Shown: piece after piece, positions 46,457 through 55,653 of the stretch | How positions within the stretch are numbered: position 1 is the stretch's first letter | Layout of the letters: each line of letters begins with the position of its first letter | Source of the DNA: Nitrosomonadales bacterium | GTDB taxonomy: Bacteria; Pseudomonadota; Gammaproteobacteria; Burkholderiales; Gallionellaceae | DNA: 64,000 nt | Reading direction: 5' to 3' | NCBI GenBank assembly: GCA_023259055.1 | Contig: JAHFQZ010000005.1 | Coordinates: 124,001 to 188,000, forward strand | Translations under genes and position numbers: made by a program | Notes under the pieces: generated by a model | The model's input: the letters and a program-made list of their open reading frames with translations, nothing else | Told to the model about the DNA's origin: nothing | Databases searched by the model: none

Positions 46457-47702
46457 GCAGATCGAAGGTTCACGCGCTGTCGCCGAAGCCATCGCGATGT
46501 GCCGTCCCGAGGTGGTTTGCGCCTATCCAATCTCGCCGCAGACACATATCGTCGAGGCGCTGGGAGAGAGCGTGAAAAGCGGCGAATTGGCGAATTGCGA
46601 GTTCATCAACGTCGAAAGCGAATTCGCCGCGATGTCGGTCGCCATCGGTGCATCGGCTGCCGGGGCGCGTTCTTATACCGCTACTGCCAGTCAGGGACTG
46701 CTGTTCATGGTCGAGGCGGTCTATAACGCATCCGGCCTCGGACTGCCTATCGTGATGACGGTGGCGAACCGCGCCATTGGTGCGCCGATCAATATCTGGA
46801 ACGACCATTCCGATTCCTTGTCGCAGCGCGATTCCGGCTGGATGCAACTGTTTGCCGAGACCAACCAGGAGGCGCTGGATTTGCACATTCAGGCGTTTCG
46901 CCTCGCAGAGGAATTATCCCTGCCGGTGATGGTGTGCATGGATGGTTTCATTCTCACCCATGCCTATGAGCGCGTGGACATGCCGACGCAGCAGCAGGTC
47001 GATGCTTATCTGCCGCCTTACGAGCCGCGCCAGGTGCTGGATCCGCGCGCGCCGGTTTCGATCGGCGCGATGGTCGGGCCGGAAGCGTTCATGGAAGTTC
47101 GTTACCTCGCGCACGCCAAACAGATGCAGGCGCTGGAACGGATACCGCAACTGGCGGCTGAATTCAAGCAGGTATTTGGCCGCGACACCGGTGGGCTGAC
47201 GCACACATACCGGGCCGAGGATGCCGAAACCATCGTGGTGGCGATGGGTTCCGTGCTGGGCACGATCAAGGACACTATCGACGAGATGCGCGACGACGGC
47301 CACAAGATCGGCGTGCTGGGTATCACCAGCTATCGCCCATTCCCGCTGGCGCAGGTGCGCGCCGCATTGCAGAACACCAAGCGCGTGGTCGTCTTGGAGA
47401 AGAGCTTGGCAGTCGGTATCGGCGGGATACTTTCCACCGACGTGCGCATGGCTTTGTCCGGCATACAGTTGCACGGCTACACGGTAGTGGCCGGATTGGG
47501 CGGGCGCGCGATAACGCGCAAATCGCTGCACAAGCTGTTCCGCGAAGCGGAGCAGGATGCCTTGCAACCGCTGACCTTCCTCGACCTGGATTGGAATGTG
47601 GTCAACAAACAGTTGGCGCGCGAGCGAGCAGGGCGGCGTTCCGGACCGGCTGCGGAAAACATGCTGCGTGACATCGGCACGGTTGCCTCGAAGATTGCTT
47701 AG
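46449..47702 (+). CDS. porA: 2-Oxoacid:acceptor oxidoreductase, alpha subunit
   Basis: 417 residues. AYPISPQTHIVEALGE and NVESEFAAMSVAIGASAAGAR are the PorA hallmark region for substrate and TPP-site completion. SYTATASQGLLFMVEAVYNA is the conserved helix after it. The presence of domain III features (LGGRAITRKSLHKLF) fits pyruvate ferredoxin oxidoreductases of the four-subunit type. Start overlaps porG by 8 bases. Likely substrate pyruvate, moderate confidence. Confidence 0.88.
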   Translation: MLKQIEGSRAVAEAIAMCRPEVVCAYPISPQTHIVEALGESVKSGELANCEFINVESEFAAMSVAIGASAAGARSYTATASQGLLFMVEAVYNASGLGLPIVMTVANRAIGAPINIWNDHSDSLSQRDSGWMQLFAETNQEALDLHIQAFRLAEELSLPVMVCMDGFILTHAYERVDMPTQQQVDAYLPPYEPRQVLDPRAPVSIGAMVGPEAFMEVRYLAHAKQMQALERIPQLAAEFKQVFGRDTGGLTHTYRAEDAETIVVAMGSVLGTIKDTIDEMRDDGHKIGVLGITSYRPFPLAQVRAALQNTKRVVVLEKSLAVGIGGILSTDVRMALSGIQLHGYTVVAGLGGRAITRKSLHKLFREAEQDALQPLTFLDLDWNVVNKQLARERAGRRSGPAAENMLRDIGTVASKIA

Positions 47703-47711
47703 GGAGGAAAT

Positions 47712-48716
47712 ATGCCATTTCAACCCATCAAGTTTTACCAGACCGGCACCTTTACCGTCGGCAACCGTTTGCTGAATCCCGATGATCGCAGCGTCCAGTC
47801 GCATCAGGATCGCATCAATTCCATCAACTCCGGGCATCGTGCCTGCCAGGGATGCGGCGAGGCGCTGGGGGCGCGCTACGCGCTCGATGCGGCGATGGAG
47901 GCAACCGGTTCGCAATTGATCGCCGCAAACGCAACCGGCTGCCTCGAAGTTTTCACCACGCCTTATCCGGAAACGTCCTGGCAGATCCCGTGGATGCATT
48001 CGCTGTTCGGCAACGCTGCCGCAGTGGCGACCGGCATTGCGGCGGCGATGAAGGTGAAGGGACGCAGCGATGTGCGGGTGATCGCGCAGGGAGGTGACGG
48101 CGGCACTACCGACATTGGGTTCGGTTGCCTGTCCGGCATGTTCGAGCGCAACGATGACGTGCTGTATATCTGCTACGACAACGAGGCGTATATGAATACC
48201 GGCGTGCAGCGTTCGTCGGCTACCCCGGCAGCAGCGCGCACAGCGACCACGATGCCGGTAGGCCCCAATCCCGGCAATGTGTTCGGGCAGGGCAAATTCG
48301 TTCCGGCCATTGCGATGGCGCACGAGATTCCGTATGTCGCCACTGCCACGGTTGCCGATCTGCGCGACCTTGAGGCCAAGGTGAAACGCGCGATGGAATT
48401 CCGCGGCGCGCGTTACATCCATATTCTCGTGCCCTGTCCGCTGGGTTGGGGTTCGGCTTCGCATGACACGATACGCATTGCGCGGCTGGCTCATGAAACC
48501 GGCATGTTCCCGGTATTCGAGGCCGAGTATGGCGTGCAAGTCAGCGCGTTGCCGATACGCGAACAGCTGCCGGTCGAAGAATATCTGAAGCCGCAAAAAC
48601 GTTTTGCCCATTTGTTTGGCGCCAAGCCAAAACTGGACATGATCGCCAAAATCCAGGAGCGCGCCGACCGCAACATCCGCAAGTACGGGCAAGCACCGCA
48701 GCAGGAGGTGGTGTGA
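47712..48716 (+). CDS. porB: 2-Oxoacid:acceptor oxidoreductase, beta subunit (TPP-binding)
   Basis: 334 residues. An N-terminal CQGCGEALG, the Cys in NATGCLEVF and a later VPCPLGW would ligate one [4Fe-4S] cluster. The TPP-binding motif runs from AQGGDGGTTDIGFGCLSGMF to the Asn of CYDNEAYMNTG. GGEN-type Asn and Gly residues are present. It accepts electrons from the hydroxyethyl-TPP and passes them to the FeS subunit. SD AGGAGG-like (GGGAGG) upstream, 9 bases after porA. Confidence 0.9.
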   Translation: MPFQPIKFYQTGTFTVGNRLLNPDDRSVQSHQDRINSINSGHRACQGCGEALGARYALDAAMEATGSQLIAANATGCLEVFTTPYPETSWQIPWMHSLFGNAAAVATGIAAAMKVKGRSDVRVIAQGGDGGTTDIGFGCLSGMFERNDDVLYICYDNEAYMNTGVQRSSATPAAARTATTMPVGPNPGNVFGQGKFVPAIAMAHEIPYVATATVADLRDLEAKVKRAMEFRGARYIHILVPCPLGWGSASHDTIRIARLAHETGMFPVFEAEYGVQVSALPIREQLPVEEYLKPQKRFAHLFGAKPKLDMIAKIQERADRNIRKYGQAPQQEVV

Positions 48717-50341
48717 TGGATAAACCATTTGCAATCACGCTTGACCCTGGCTCATCGCTGGCCAATCACACCGGATCGTGGCGTACCGAACGGCCGCTTT
48801 ATGTGGATCGCATGCCGCCCTGCAACGCGGCTTGCCCTTCAGGAGAGAACATCCAGAGCTGGCTGTTTCATGCCGAGTCCGGCGAATATGAACGCGCCTG
48901 GCGCGTGCTGATCGAAAACAATCCGTTTCCCGCGATCATGGGGCGCGTCTGCTATCACCCCTGCGAAGGCGCATGCAATCGCGGCCAGATGGACAGCTCC
49001 GTCGGCATCAACTCGGTCGAGCGTTTCTTGGGCGACGAGGCGATCAAGCGCGGCTGGAAATTTGATAAGCCCGCTACCCTATCCGGCAAGCGCGTGCTGG
49101 TGGTTGGCGCCGGGCCTTCAGGGCTGTCTGCGGCTTACCATCTCGCCCGGCTCGGGCACATCGTGGAGATACATGAGGCCGGGCCATTGAGCGGCGGCAT
49201 GATGCGCTTCGGCATTCCAAAATATCGCTTACCGCGTGACGTGCTGGATGCGGAAGTTGCGCGCATTCTCGATCTGGGCGTCACGCTCAGGCTCAACACC
49301 AAGGTGGCGAACATCGAGCAGAGCATAAAGCAGGGCGGTTTCGATGCGGCCTTTCTTGCTGTTGGCGCGCACATCGGCAAGCGTGCTTTCATTCCTGCAG
49401 GGGATGCTGCCCGAATCGTCGATGCCGTTTCCGTGTTGCGCAGCATGGAAGGGGAAGACAAACCGATGTTGGGCCGCCGCGTGGTGGTGTACGGCGGCGG
49501 CAACACCGCCATCGACGTGGCGCGTACCGCCAAACGCATGGGTGCGACCGAAGCGATTATCGTCTATCGCCGTACCCGCGAAAAAATGCCTGCGCACGAT
49601 TTCGAGGTGGAAGAGGCGTTGCAGGAAGGCGTATTGATCAAATGGCTGTCCACTATCAAACATGCCGACGCGCATAGCTTGACCGTGGAAAAGATGGTGC
49701 TGGACAACAAGGGGGTTCCGCAGCCTACCGGCGAATTCGAAACCATGGAAGCGGACTCGCTGGTGCTGGCGCTCGGGCAGGATGTCGATCTCTCCTTGCT
49801 GCAAGGCGTTCCAGGCATCGAGATCAAGGATGGCACGGTGCAAGTTGGCAGCAACATGATGACCGGGCACAAGGGGGTTTTTGCCGGTGGCGACATGGTG
49901 CCATCGGAGCGTACCGTCACGGTAGGCGTGGGGCATGGCAAAAAAGCCGCGCGCCATATCGATGCCTGGCTGCGCGGTGCAGCTTACGAACCCGCCGCCA
50001 AACATGAGCTGGCCGATTTCAAGATGCTCCACACGTGGTATTACGCCGACGCGCCCAAGACCGTCAGGCCGATGCTGGACATGATCCGCCGCCAGACCAG
50101 CTTCGACGAAGTGCAGGGCGGGCTGGATGAAACGAATGCCTTGTTCGAGGCGCGCCGTTGTCTGTCTTGCGGCAACTGTTTCGAGTGCGACAACTGTTAC
50201 GGAGTGTGCCCCGACAATGCCGTGATCAAGCTCGGCGCAGGCAAACGGTTCAAATTCAATTATGATTATTGCAAAGGTTGCGGGATGTGCGTGGCCGAAT
50301 GCCCGTGCGGAGCGATCAAGATGGTGCCTGAGGAAATTTGA
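48713..50341 (+). CDS. GltD-like FAD/NAD(P) oxidoreductase fused to ferredoxin domain
   Basis: 542 residues. N-terminal Fer4_20-type Cys set: PCNAACPSGENI and GRVCYHPCEGACNRG (about 30-90). Two Rossmann units, VLVVGAGPSGLSAAYHLARL (FAD) and VVVYGGGNTAIDVARTAKRM (NAD(P)H), with GIPKYRLPRDVLD typical of GltD. A C-terminal two-cluster ferredoxin: CLSCGNCFECDNCYGVCP and CKGCGMCVAECPCGA. It overlaps porB by 4 bases and therefore is most likely the electron-transfer subunit of the oxidoreductase, able to exchange electrons with NAD(P)H directly, without a separate ferredoxin. The precise acceptor is an inference. Confidence 0.9.
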   Translation: MMDKPFAITLDPGSSLANHTGSWRTERPLYVDRMPPCNAACPSGENIQSWLFHAESGEYERAWRVLIENNPFPAIMGRVCYHPCEGACNRGQMDSSVGINSVERFLGDEAIKRGWKFDKPATLSGKRVLVVGAGPSGLSAAYHLARLGHIVEIHEAGPLSGGMMRFGIPKYRLPRDVLDAEVARILDLGVTLRLNTKVANIEQSIKQGGFDAAFLAVGAHIGKRAFIPAGDAARIVDAVSVLRSMEGEDKPMLGRRVVVYGGGNTAIDVARTAKRMGATEAIIVYRRTREKMPAHDFEVEEALQEGVLIKWLSTIKHADAHSLTVEKMVLDNKGVPQPTGEFETMEADSLVLALGQDVDLSLLQGVPGIEIKDGTVQVGSNMMTGHKGVFAGGDMVPSERTVTVGVGHGKKAARHIDAWLRGAAYEPAAKHELADFKMLHTWYYADAPKTVRPMLDMIRRQTSFDEVQGGLDETNALFEARRCLSCGNCFECDNCYGVCPDNAVIKLGAGKRFKFNYDYCKGCGMCVAECPCGAIKMVPEEI

Positions 50342-50347
50342 GCCATC

Positions 50348-50689
50348 ATGCATGAGATGTCTCTAGCTGAAAGCATGCTGCAAATCATCGAAGACGCGGC
50401 ACGCACACAAAAATTCACGCGGGTAAAAACGGTGTGGCTGGAAATCGGCCAACTGGCCTGTGTGGAAATAGAAGCAATGCGTTTTTGTTTCGATGCAGCG
50501 ATGAGTGGCAGCATTGCAGAACAGGCGCGGCTGGAAATCGTCGAAACACCAGGGCGCGGGCGGTGTGTAAAGTGTTCGCTTGAAATCCCGATAGCCACCC
50601 TTTATGAATCCTGCCCCGGCTGCGGCAGCTATGAGGTGCGCGTGACCGGCGGCAATGAAATGCGAGTCAAAGAACTTGAGGTGGAATGA
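50348..50689 (+). CDS. hypA: Hydrogenase nickel incorporation protein HypA
   Basis: 113 residues. The N-terminus [11 protein letters not shown] has the Ni-binding Met-His-Glu; the zinc site is CVKC (about 75-78) with CPGC (about 94-97). It delivers Ni to the hydrogenase large subunit with HypB. The stop overlaps hypB by 4 bases. Directly after the oxidoreductase operon (7 bases), so probably co-transcribed with hox genes. Confidence 0.95.
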   Translation: MHEMSLAESMLQIIEDAARTQKFTRVKTVWLEIGQLACVEIEAMRFCFDAAMSGSIAEQARLEIVETPGRGRCVKCSLEIPIATLYESCPGCGSYEVRVTGGNEMRVKELEVE

Positions 50690-51501
50690 TGTGTACAACA
50701 TGCGGATGTGGAATTGGTCAGGCGCTCATCGGAGGACATGCTCTTCAACGGTCACGCCAGCACGGCGGTCAGATGCATTTTCGTGCGCGCGAGGCAAATG
50801 AACATGTAGCGGACGCAGGCGCCTCCCGCATTGTGAAACTCGAACAGGATATTCTTGCCAAGAACAACGGTTATGCGGATGCAAACCGCCGCTATTTGTC
50901 AGAGCAAGGTATTTTCGCTCTCAACCTGGTGTCCAGCCCCGGCTCGGGCAAAACCACGCTGCTGGTGAAAACCATCGCAGCTTTGAATGGAGCGCAGCCG
51001 CTCGCGGTTATCGAGGGCGACCAGCAGACCGACAACGATGCGGCGCGTATCCGTTCCGCAGGTGCGCCAGCCATCCAGATTAACACCGGCAAGGGCTGCC
51101 ATCTGGATGCGCAGATGGTCGGTCAGGCCATGCAGCAACTTGGTTTGCAGGACGGCAGCTTGCTGCTGATCGAGAACGTCGGCAATCTGGTTTGCCCGGC
51201 GAGCTTTGATCTGGGCGAGGCGCACAAGGTTGTGATCTTGTCGGTGACCGAAGGAGAAGACAAGCCGCTCAAATATCCTGACATGTTTCGCGCTGCAGAT
51301 ATAATGCTACTCAACAAATGCGACCTGCTGCCGCATCTGGTTTTCGACGCCGATCTTGCCATCGAATACGCGCGCCGTATCAACCCCCAATTGCAAGTGA
51401 TCCGCATCTCGGCAACTAGCGGCGAGGGTATGGCGGAATGGCTGGGATGGGTCAAGGACGGTTGCCGCAATGCAGTTGCCGCGAAACAGCACATTGTGTA
51501 A
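50686..51501 (+). CDS. hypB: Hydrogenase nickel incorporation GTPase HypB
   Basis: 271 residues. The N-terminal Ni site is CTTCGCG after two Met codons; few His residues follow, so a His-rich Ni-storage stretch is absent. G-domain motifs: P-loop [26 protein letters not shown] (switch II region with metal Cys), NKCDLL for guanine. It hydrolyses GTP to release Ni to HypA/HoxH. End of the hydrogenase transcription unit; the promoter of rpsF lies 145 bases further. Confidence 0.96.
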   Translation: MMCTTCGCGIGQALIGGHALQRSRQHGGQMHFRAREANEHVADAGASRIVKLEQDILAKNNGYADANRRYLSEQGIFALNLVSSPGSGKTTLLVKTIAALNGAQPLAVIEGDQQTDNDAARIRSAGAPAIQINTGKGCHLDAQMVGQAMQQLGLQDGSLLLIENVGNLVCPASFDLGEAHKVVILSVTEGEDKPLKYPDMFRAADIMLLNKCDLLPHLVFDADLAIEYARRINPQLQVIRISATSGEGMAEWLGWVKDGCRNAVAAKQHIV

Positions 51502-51646
51502 CACTCCTTTTGCCTGAAAGTACTGTTGGGGTCTTAGCTCCTTGCGGCCGCGTCGTGCCAAGCGTGTTTTAAAGCCAGCTCCAGGAATGCAGATTGTCAG
51601 CATAAACTCGTTGCTGTCCATTATTGAAAGCCAATCGCAAAACTCC

Positions 51647-51674
51647 TTGACCTATAAGCCTATTTCGCTATAAT
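51647..51674 (+). promoter_or_regulatory. Promoter of the rpsF-priB-rpsR-rplI operon
   Basis: TTGACC (51647-51652), 16-base spacer, TATAAT (51669-51674), followed by GCGCGCCCC, a GC-rich discriminator as expected for growth-rate controlled ribosomal protein operons. Leader of about 80 bases to the rpsF ATG with SD AAGGAGA. Confidence 0.8.
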
Positions 51675-51760
51675 GCGCGCCCCTGTGAGATTGATGTTCA
51701 GTTTCACATACCTTGCTCCACCGCACCGCAAGCGGGGGGCTTTAACCATAAGGAGAAGTA

Positions 51761-52153
51761 ATGCGACATTACGAAATCGTTTTTATTGTGCATCCTGATC
51801 AAAGCGAGCAAGTGCCCGCGATGGTCGAGCGTTATCGCACACTGGTCACTTCCAAGGGTGGTCTTATCCATCGCCTGGAAGACTGGGGCCGCCGTCAGTT
51901 GGCTTACCCGATCCAAAAAATTCACAAGGCACATTACGTGCTGATTAATATCGAATGCAACCAGGAAACTCTGGATGAGCTGGAGCACGCATTCCGCTTC
52001 AATGATGCGGTGTTGCGTCATCTGACCGTCAAGACCAAGGCTGCTGTCACTGAACCTTCCGCAATGATGAAGGAAGAAAAATCCCGCTCCATGCCGACCG
52101 AAGGCGCCGCTGTTGTGGTACAGGTTGAAGAAGGCGTGACAGCAGTTATTTAA
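51761..52153 (+). CDS. rpsF: 30S ribosomal protein S6
   Basis: 130 residues. [20 protein letters not shown] and [20 protein letters not shown] are typical S6. It binds 16S rRNA with S18, whose gene is in the same operon. SD AAGGAG lies 8 bases upstream. The C-terminal tail (about 100-130) is acidic and variable, as usual for S6. Confidence 0.97.
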   Translation: MRHYEIVFIVHPDQSEQVPAMVERYRTLVTSKGGLIHRLEDWGRRQLAYPIQKIHKAHYVLINIECNQETLDELEHAFRFNDAVLRHLTVKTKAAVTEPSAMMKEEKSRSMPTEGAAVVVQVEEGVTAVI

Positions 52154-52163
52154 TCATTGGCAA

Positions 52164-52460
52164 TTGGCGCGTAATCAGGTTGTCATCAGCGGCGAGTTGA
52201 TCGCACTGGAAGGTTTGCGATACACCCCGGCTGGGGTAGCGAGAGTGGCACTGACGTTAAGCCATACCTCGCAGCAGTCCGAAGCAAATGGTTTGAGGCA
52301 AGTGCAGTGCGAAGTGAATGCGCTGGCTTTTGCCGAAGTAGCCGATAAGGTTGCACAGTTTGCAGTAGGACAGATCGTTATAGTGCGTGGATTTTTAGCT
52401 CAGCAAAGTATCCGCAGCAGGCAACTGGTTTTGCATATCAACGACATAATTTTGGAATAA
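52164..52460 (+). CDS. priB: Primosomal replication protein N (PriB)
   Basis: 98 residues, OB-fold protein like SSB: NQVVISGELIALEGLRYTP and CEVNALAFAEVADKVAQFAV. It starts with TTG (52164), 10 bases after the rpsF stop and without a good SD, suggesting coupling to rpsF translation. PriB joins PriA and DnaT in replication restart. The gene position between rpsF and rpsR is that of Beta- and Gammaproteobacteria and supports the name. Confidence 0.9.
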   Translation: MARNQVVISGELIALEGLRYTPAGVARVALTLSHTSQQSEANGLRQVQCEVNALAFAEVADKVAQFAVGQIVIVRGFLAQQSIRSRQLVLHINDIILE

Positions 52461-52469
52461 GGAAACATC

Positions 52470-52742
52470 ATGGCACGTCCAGACAAAAAGAAAGATGACA
52501 AGAACAAACGTTCTTCCCGCAACAATCTGTTCAAGCGCCGCAAGTTCTGCCGCTTCACAGTCGAGAAGATCGCCGAAGTTGATTACAAGGATATCAATAT
52601 CCTCAAGGAATTCATTTCCGAGAACGGCAAGCTGATCCCCGCGCGCATTACCGGCACCAGGACGCGCTTCCAGCGTCAATTGAGCACCGCCGTGAAACGC
52701 GCGCGTTTTCTGGCTTTGATGCCTTACACTGATCTGCATTAA
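52470..52742 (+). CDS. rpsR: 30S ribosomal protein S18
   Basis: 90 residues. [20 protein letters not shown], then [20 protein letters not shown], are S18 signatures. The N-terminal extension [18 protein letters not shown] is basic. Starts 9 bases after priB with AAGGAA upstream. Only one Cys, so it is not the zinc-binding C+ type. Confidence 0.97.
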   Translation: MARPDKKKDDKNKRSSRNNLFKRRKFCRFTVEKIAEVDYKDINILKEFISENGKLIPARITGTRTRFQRQLSTAVKRARFLALMPYTDLH

Positions 52743-52753
52743 GGAGCGAAGTC

Positions 52754-53203
52754 ATGCAAATAATACTGATGGAAAAAGTGACCAACGTTGGTCAATTGGG
52801 CGATGTGGTCAAGGTCAAGAACGGCTACGCACGCAATTTCTTGATCCCGCAAGGCAAGGCCAAGCGCGCAACTACCGCTAACATGGCCGAGTTTGAAGCG
52901 CGCCGTGTGGAATTTGAGGCGGCTGACAAGGCCAAGCTTGCCGAAGCGCAAGCGCGCGGCGAAAAGCTGGCTGGCGTGACCGTGCAAATCGTGCAAAAAG
53001 CCGGTGTGGATGGCAAACTGTTCGGCTCCGTCACCAATGCTGATATCGCCGCAGCGCTTGTTCAGCAAGGATTTGAAGTTGAAAAATCGCAAGTGCGCAT
53101 GCCTGAAGGACATCTCAAGCAGATCGGCGATCATCACCTCAACATTGCTCTACATACTGATGTTGTGGTTGATATCACGGTCTCGGTGCTTGGTGAACAC
53201 TAA
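52754..53203 (+). CDS. rplI: 50S ribosomal protein L9
   Basis: 149 residues. N-terminal [20 protein letters not shown] and the rRNA-binding loop [13 protein letters not shown]; long central helix (about 41-75); C-terminal domain with [24 protein letters not shown] 9 bases upstream. Last gene of the operon, followed by a terminator. Confidence 0.97.
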   Translation: MQIILMEKVTNVGQLGDVVKVKNGYARNFLIPQGKAKRATTANMAEFEARRVEFEAADKAKLAEAQARGEKLAGVTVQIVQKAGVDGKLFGSVTNADIAAALVQQGFEVEKSQVRMPEGHLKQIGDHHLNIALHTDVVVDITVSVLGEH

Positions 53204-53251
53204 TTCCTTTACGAGATAAAGCTGGAATTAATTTCGGCATCAATGCAGCAC

Positions 53252-53279
53252 AAAAAGGACTGGAAACAGTCCTTTTTTG
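53252..53279 (+). terminator. Rho-independent terminator after rplI
   Basis: Stem AAAAAGGACT/AGTCCTTTTT with loop GGAAAC and a T run of six ending in TG. Separates the ribosomal protein operon from dnaB, which starts 69 bases later. Confidence 0.9.
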
Positions 53280-53347
53280 TTTATAGTTGTTTCACGGATG
53301 GCGAGTTAAAATGACAAGCGTGCAAAAGTAATTAACCGGTCCAATAA

Positions 53348-54730
53348 ATGCAAAACTTTTCCAATTCGGATACACAGCTCGAACAGATAAAATTGCCTCC
53401 CCATTCGGTAGAGGCCGAGCAATCAGTGCTGGGCGGTTTGATGCTTGACTCGACCGCGCTGGACAGGATTGCCGACCTGATAACTGATGACGATTTTTAC
53501 CGGCAGGAACACCGCCTGATCTACCGCCAAGTGGTGCGTTTGAGCGAACTGGCGAAACCGGTAGACGTGATTACCGTGGCCGAAGCGTTAGAGATTGCCG
53601 GTGAGTTGGACAAGGTAGGTGGTTTGCCTTACTTGGGCGGATTGGCGCAAAACGTGCCGTCGGCAGCCAATATCCGCCGCTATGGTGAAATCGTTCGCGA
53701 GCGTTCCATCATGCGCAAGCTGGCGGAAGTCGGCACCGATATTGCCAGCAGCGCCTACAATCCAACTGGTCGCGATGCCGCGCAATTGCTCGACGAGGCG
53801 GAAAGTAAAGTGTTCGAAATCGCCGAGGCGGGCTCGAAAGGCAAACAGGGATTCATCGCCATGCCACCGCTGTTGTCACAAGTGGTAGAGCGCATCGAAA
53901 CCTTGTACGGGCGGGATAATCCCAGCGATATTACGGGTACCGCGACCGGATTTACCGACCTGGATAAGATGACTTCCGGCTTGCAGCCCGGTGATCTGGT
54001 TATTGTGGCGGGCCGCCCGAGCATGGGCAAGACCGCGCTTGCCATCAACATCGCCGAGAATGTGGCGATGGACAGCAAATTGCCGGTGGCGATTTTCAGC
54101 ATGGAAATGGGCGCTTCGCAATTGGCGATGCGTATGCTCGGTTCGGTCGGCAAGCTCAATCAGCATGATCTGCGCACCGGACGTTTACAGGACGACGACT
54201 GGGGGCGGCTGACACACGCTCTTGGCAGGCTGAATGACGCACCCATTCACATCGATGAAAGCGCCGCGCTGTCTTCGTTAGATTTGCGCGCCCGTTCCCG
54301 CCGTCTGCACCGGCAGCACGGTAACTTAGGGTTGATCGTGGTGGATTACCTGCAATTGATGAGCTCGAACGCAGGCAAAGCCAGCGAGAATCGAGCTACC
54401 GAAATATCGGAAATCTCACGCTCGTTAAAGGCTCTGGCGAAGGAACTGAAAGTGCCGGTGATCGCGCTGTCGCAGTTGAACCGCAGTCTTGAACAACGCC
54501 CCAACAAACGCCCGGTAATGTCCGATCTGCGCGAGTCCGGCGCCATCGAACAGGATGCCGACCTGATCCTGTTTATTTACCGCGATGAAGTCTACAACAG
54601 CGATTCGCCCGACAAAGGCAAAGCAGAAATCATTATCGGCAAACAGCGTAACGGACCGATCGGAAAAGTCGAACTGGCGTTCCGTGGAGAGTACACGCGC
54701 TTTGATAATCTGGCATCGGGTAGTTATTAA
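53348..54730 (+). CDS. dnaB: Replicative DNA helicase DnaB
   Basis: 460 residues. N-terminal DnaB domain from LPPHSVEAEQSVLGGLMLD; RecA-like core with Walker A GRPSMGKTALA, Walker B VDYLQLM, and C-terminal RESGAIEQDADLILFIYRDE. A hexameric 5'-3' helicase of the replisome. Intact, no intein. It follows the rplI terminator and has its own transcription signals (not assigned with confidence). Confidence 0.97.
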   Translation: MQNFSNSDTQLEQIKLPPHSVEAEQSVLGGLMLDSTALDRIADLITDDDFYRQEHRLIYRQVVRLSELAKPVDVITVAEALEIAGELDKVGGLPYLGGLAQNVPSAANIRRYGEIVRERSIMRKLAEVGTDIASSAYNPTGRDAAQLLDEAESKVFEIAEAGSKGKQGFIAMPPLLSQVVERIETLYGRDNPSDITGTATGFTDLDKMTSGLQPGDLVIVAGRPSMGKTALAINIAENVAMDSKLPVAIFSMEMGASQLAMRMLGSVGKLNQHDLRTGRLQDDDWGRLTHALGRLNDAPIHIDESAALSSLDLRARSRRLHRQHGNLGLIVVDYLQLMSSNAGKASENRATEISEISRSLKALAKELKVPVIALSQLNRSLEQRPNKRPVMSDLRESGAIEQDADLILFIYRDEVYNSDSPDKGKAEIIIGKQRNGPIGKVELAFRGEYTRFDNLASGSY

Positions 54731-54807
54731 AATACTGAACGGAACTGCTTGTAGGTCATTAACTGGGGTCTGCTTGAGCTAACCCGCATTTCACGGACAC
54801 TGTTAAT

Positions 54808-54850
54808 AGTCGTGTCGGGCGCATTAACCAACGGGCATTGCGCCGCGACT
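54808..54850. repeat. Imperfect inverted repeat after dnaB
   Basis: AGTCG...GGCGCA is complemented by TGCGCC...CGACT with a central CCAACGGG loop. A second hairpin GGTGCAAT/ATTGCACC follows at 54858-54884. No T run. They look like a REP/MITE-type element rather than a terminator. Confidence 0.55.
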
Positions 54851-54939
54851 ATCATCCGGTGCAATGCGCTTAGCTTATTGCACCTGTATGCGCTGTTTCG
54901 CTTTGCGCCGGAAAAAGTTGCACCATTCCAAATGGATGC

Positions 54940-55440
54940 TTAGTTGATCAGTAACGTTAACCCGATCAGGTTGGTGCTGAGCGATGGAGACAAAGTGTTG
55001 TTGCCCACATTTAAGTGCTGGAAGCCGATGCGAATAGCACCATTCCCGCGTGGATATTCAATGCCTGCACCGTATGTTAGGCCTAAATTATTCGCTTTGC
55101 CAGGCAAACCCCGTGAGTAAACATCTGCAACACCAGCTTTGCCATACAGCTTCAAGCCTTTATTGTTCAATGGGACGAGACCAATTGCGGATATATCCAC
55201 GAAAGTGCTCGAGGTGAAAGGACCGCTGCTACCGAAGAGTCCAAATTGCATTTCATAGCCGTAATGTTCATCTGGACGGACTGACTTCAGGATGGCGAGC
55301 GCTGACGAAGAATCATTCACACCATTCTGCGTTGATCTGACATAGTCCACCGAGAATCCACTGTATGTATCACCGTCTGCAAATGCGTTCATCGACAACA
55401 AACCCAATGATATTAATGTTGTTAGTGTAAATATTTTCAT
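54940..55440 (-). CDS. Small outer-membrane beta-barrel protein
   Basis: 166 residues. Signal peptide MKIFTLTTLISLGLLSMNAF cleaved after Ala-Asp region; the mature part of about 145 residues has eight predicted amphipathic strands, including KLYGKAGVADVY and LTYGAGIEYPRGNGAIRIGF, characteristic of OmpA/OmpX-like small barrels (outer-membrane beta-barrel family). It ends NLIGLTLLIN. Convergent with dnaB. Role unknown. Confidence 0.65.
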   Translation of the reverse strand: MKIFTLTTLISLGLLSMNAFADGDTYSGFSVDYVRSTQNGVNDSSSALAILKSVRPDEHYGYEMQFGLFGSSGPFTSSTFVDISAIGLVPLNNKGLKLYGKAGVADVYSRGLPGKANNLGLTYGAGIEYPRGNGAIRIGFQHLNVGNNTLSPSLSTNLIGLTLLIN

Positions 55441-55653
55441 TTCTATTCCTAATTTCTATTATCAAGAGTTAAACGAAATGTTGCATAAAATCCAGAACAA
55501 CTTTACTTGAAACATAATATTTTCCGGAATGAAAAATTGAACGAATTCTAGGCCCCATATGCAAATAGATGATTCATAGTTGAATAGTAGGAAAAAGTCA
55601 GGAAGTCTTCTGTCTGCTGGCGCACATAGGCACGGTTTATGTGGCTGAGATGA

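Noticed and set aside
46914-48734. 606-codon open frame on the minus strand
   Set aside because: It lies exactly antisense to porA and porB, which have clear family motifs; the frame is an effect of high GC codon bias.
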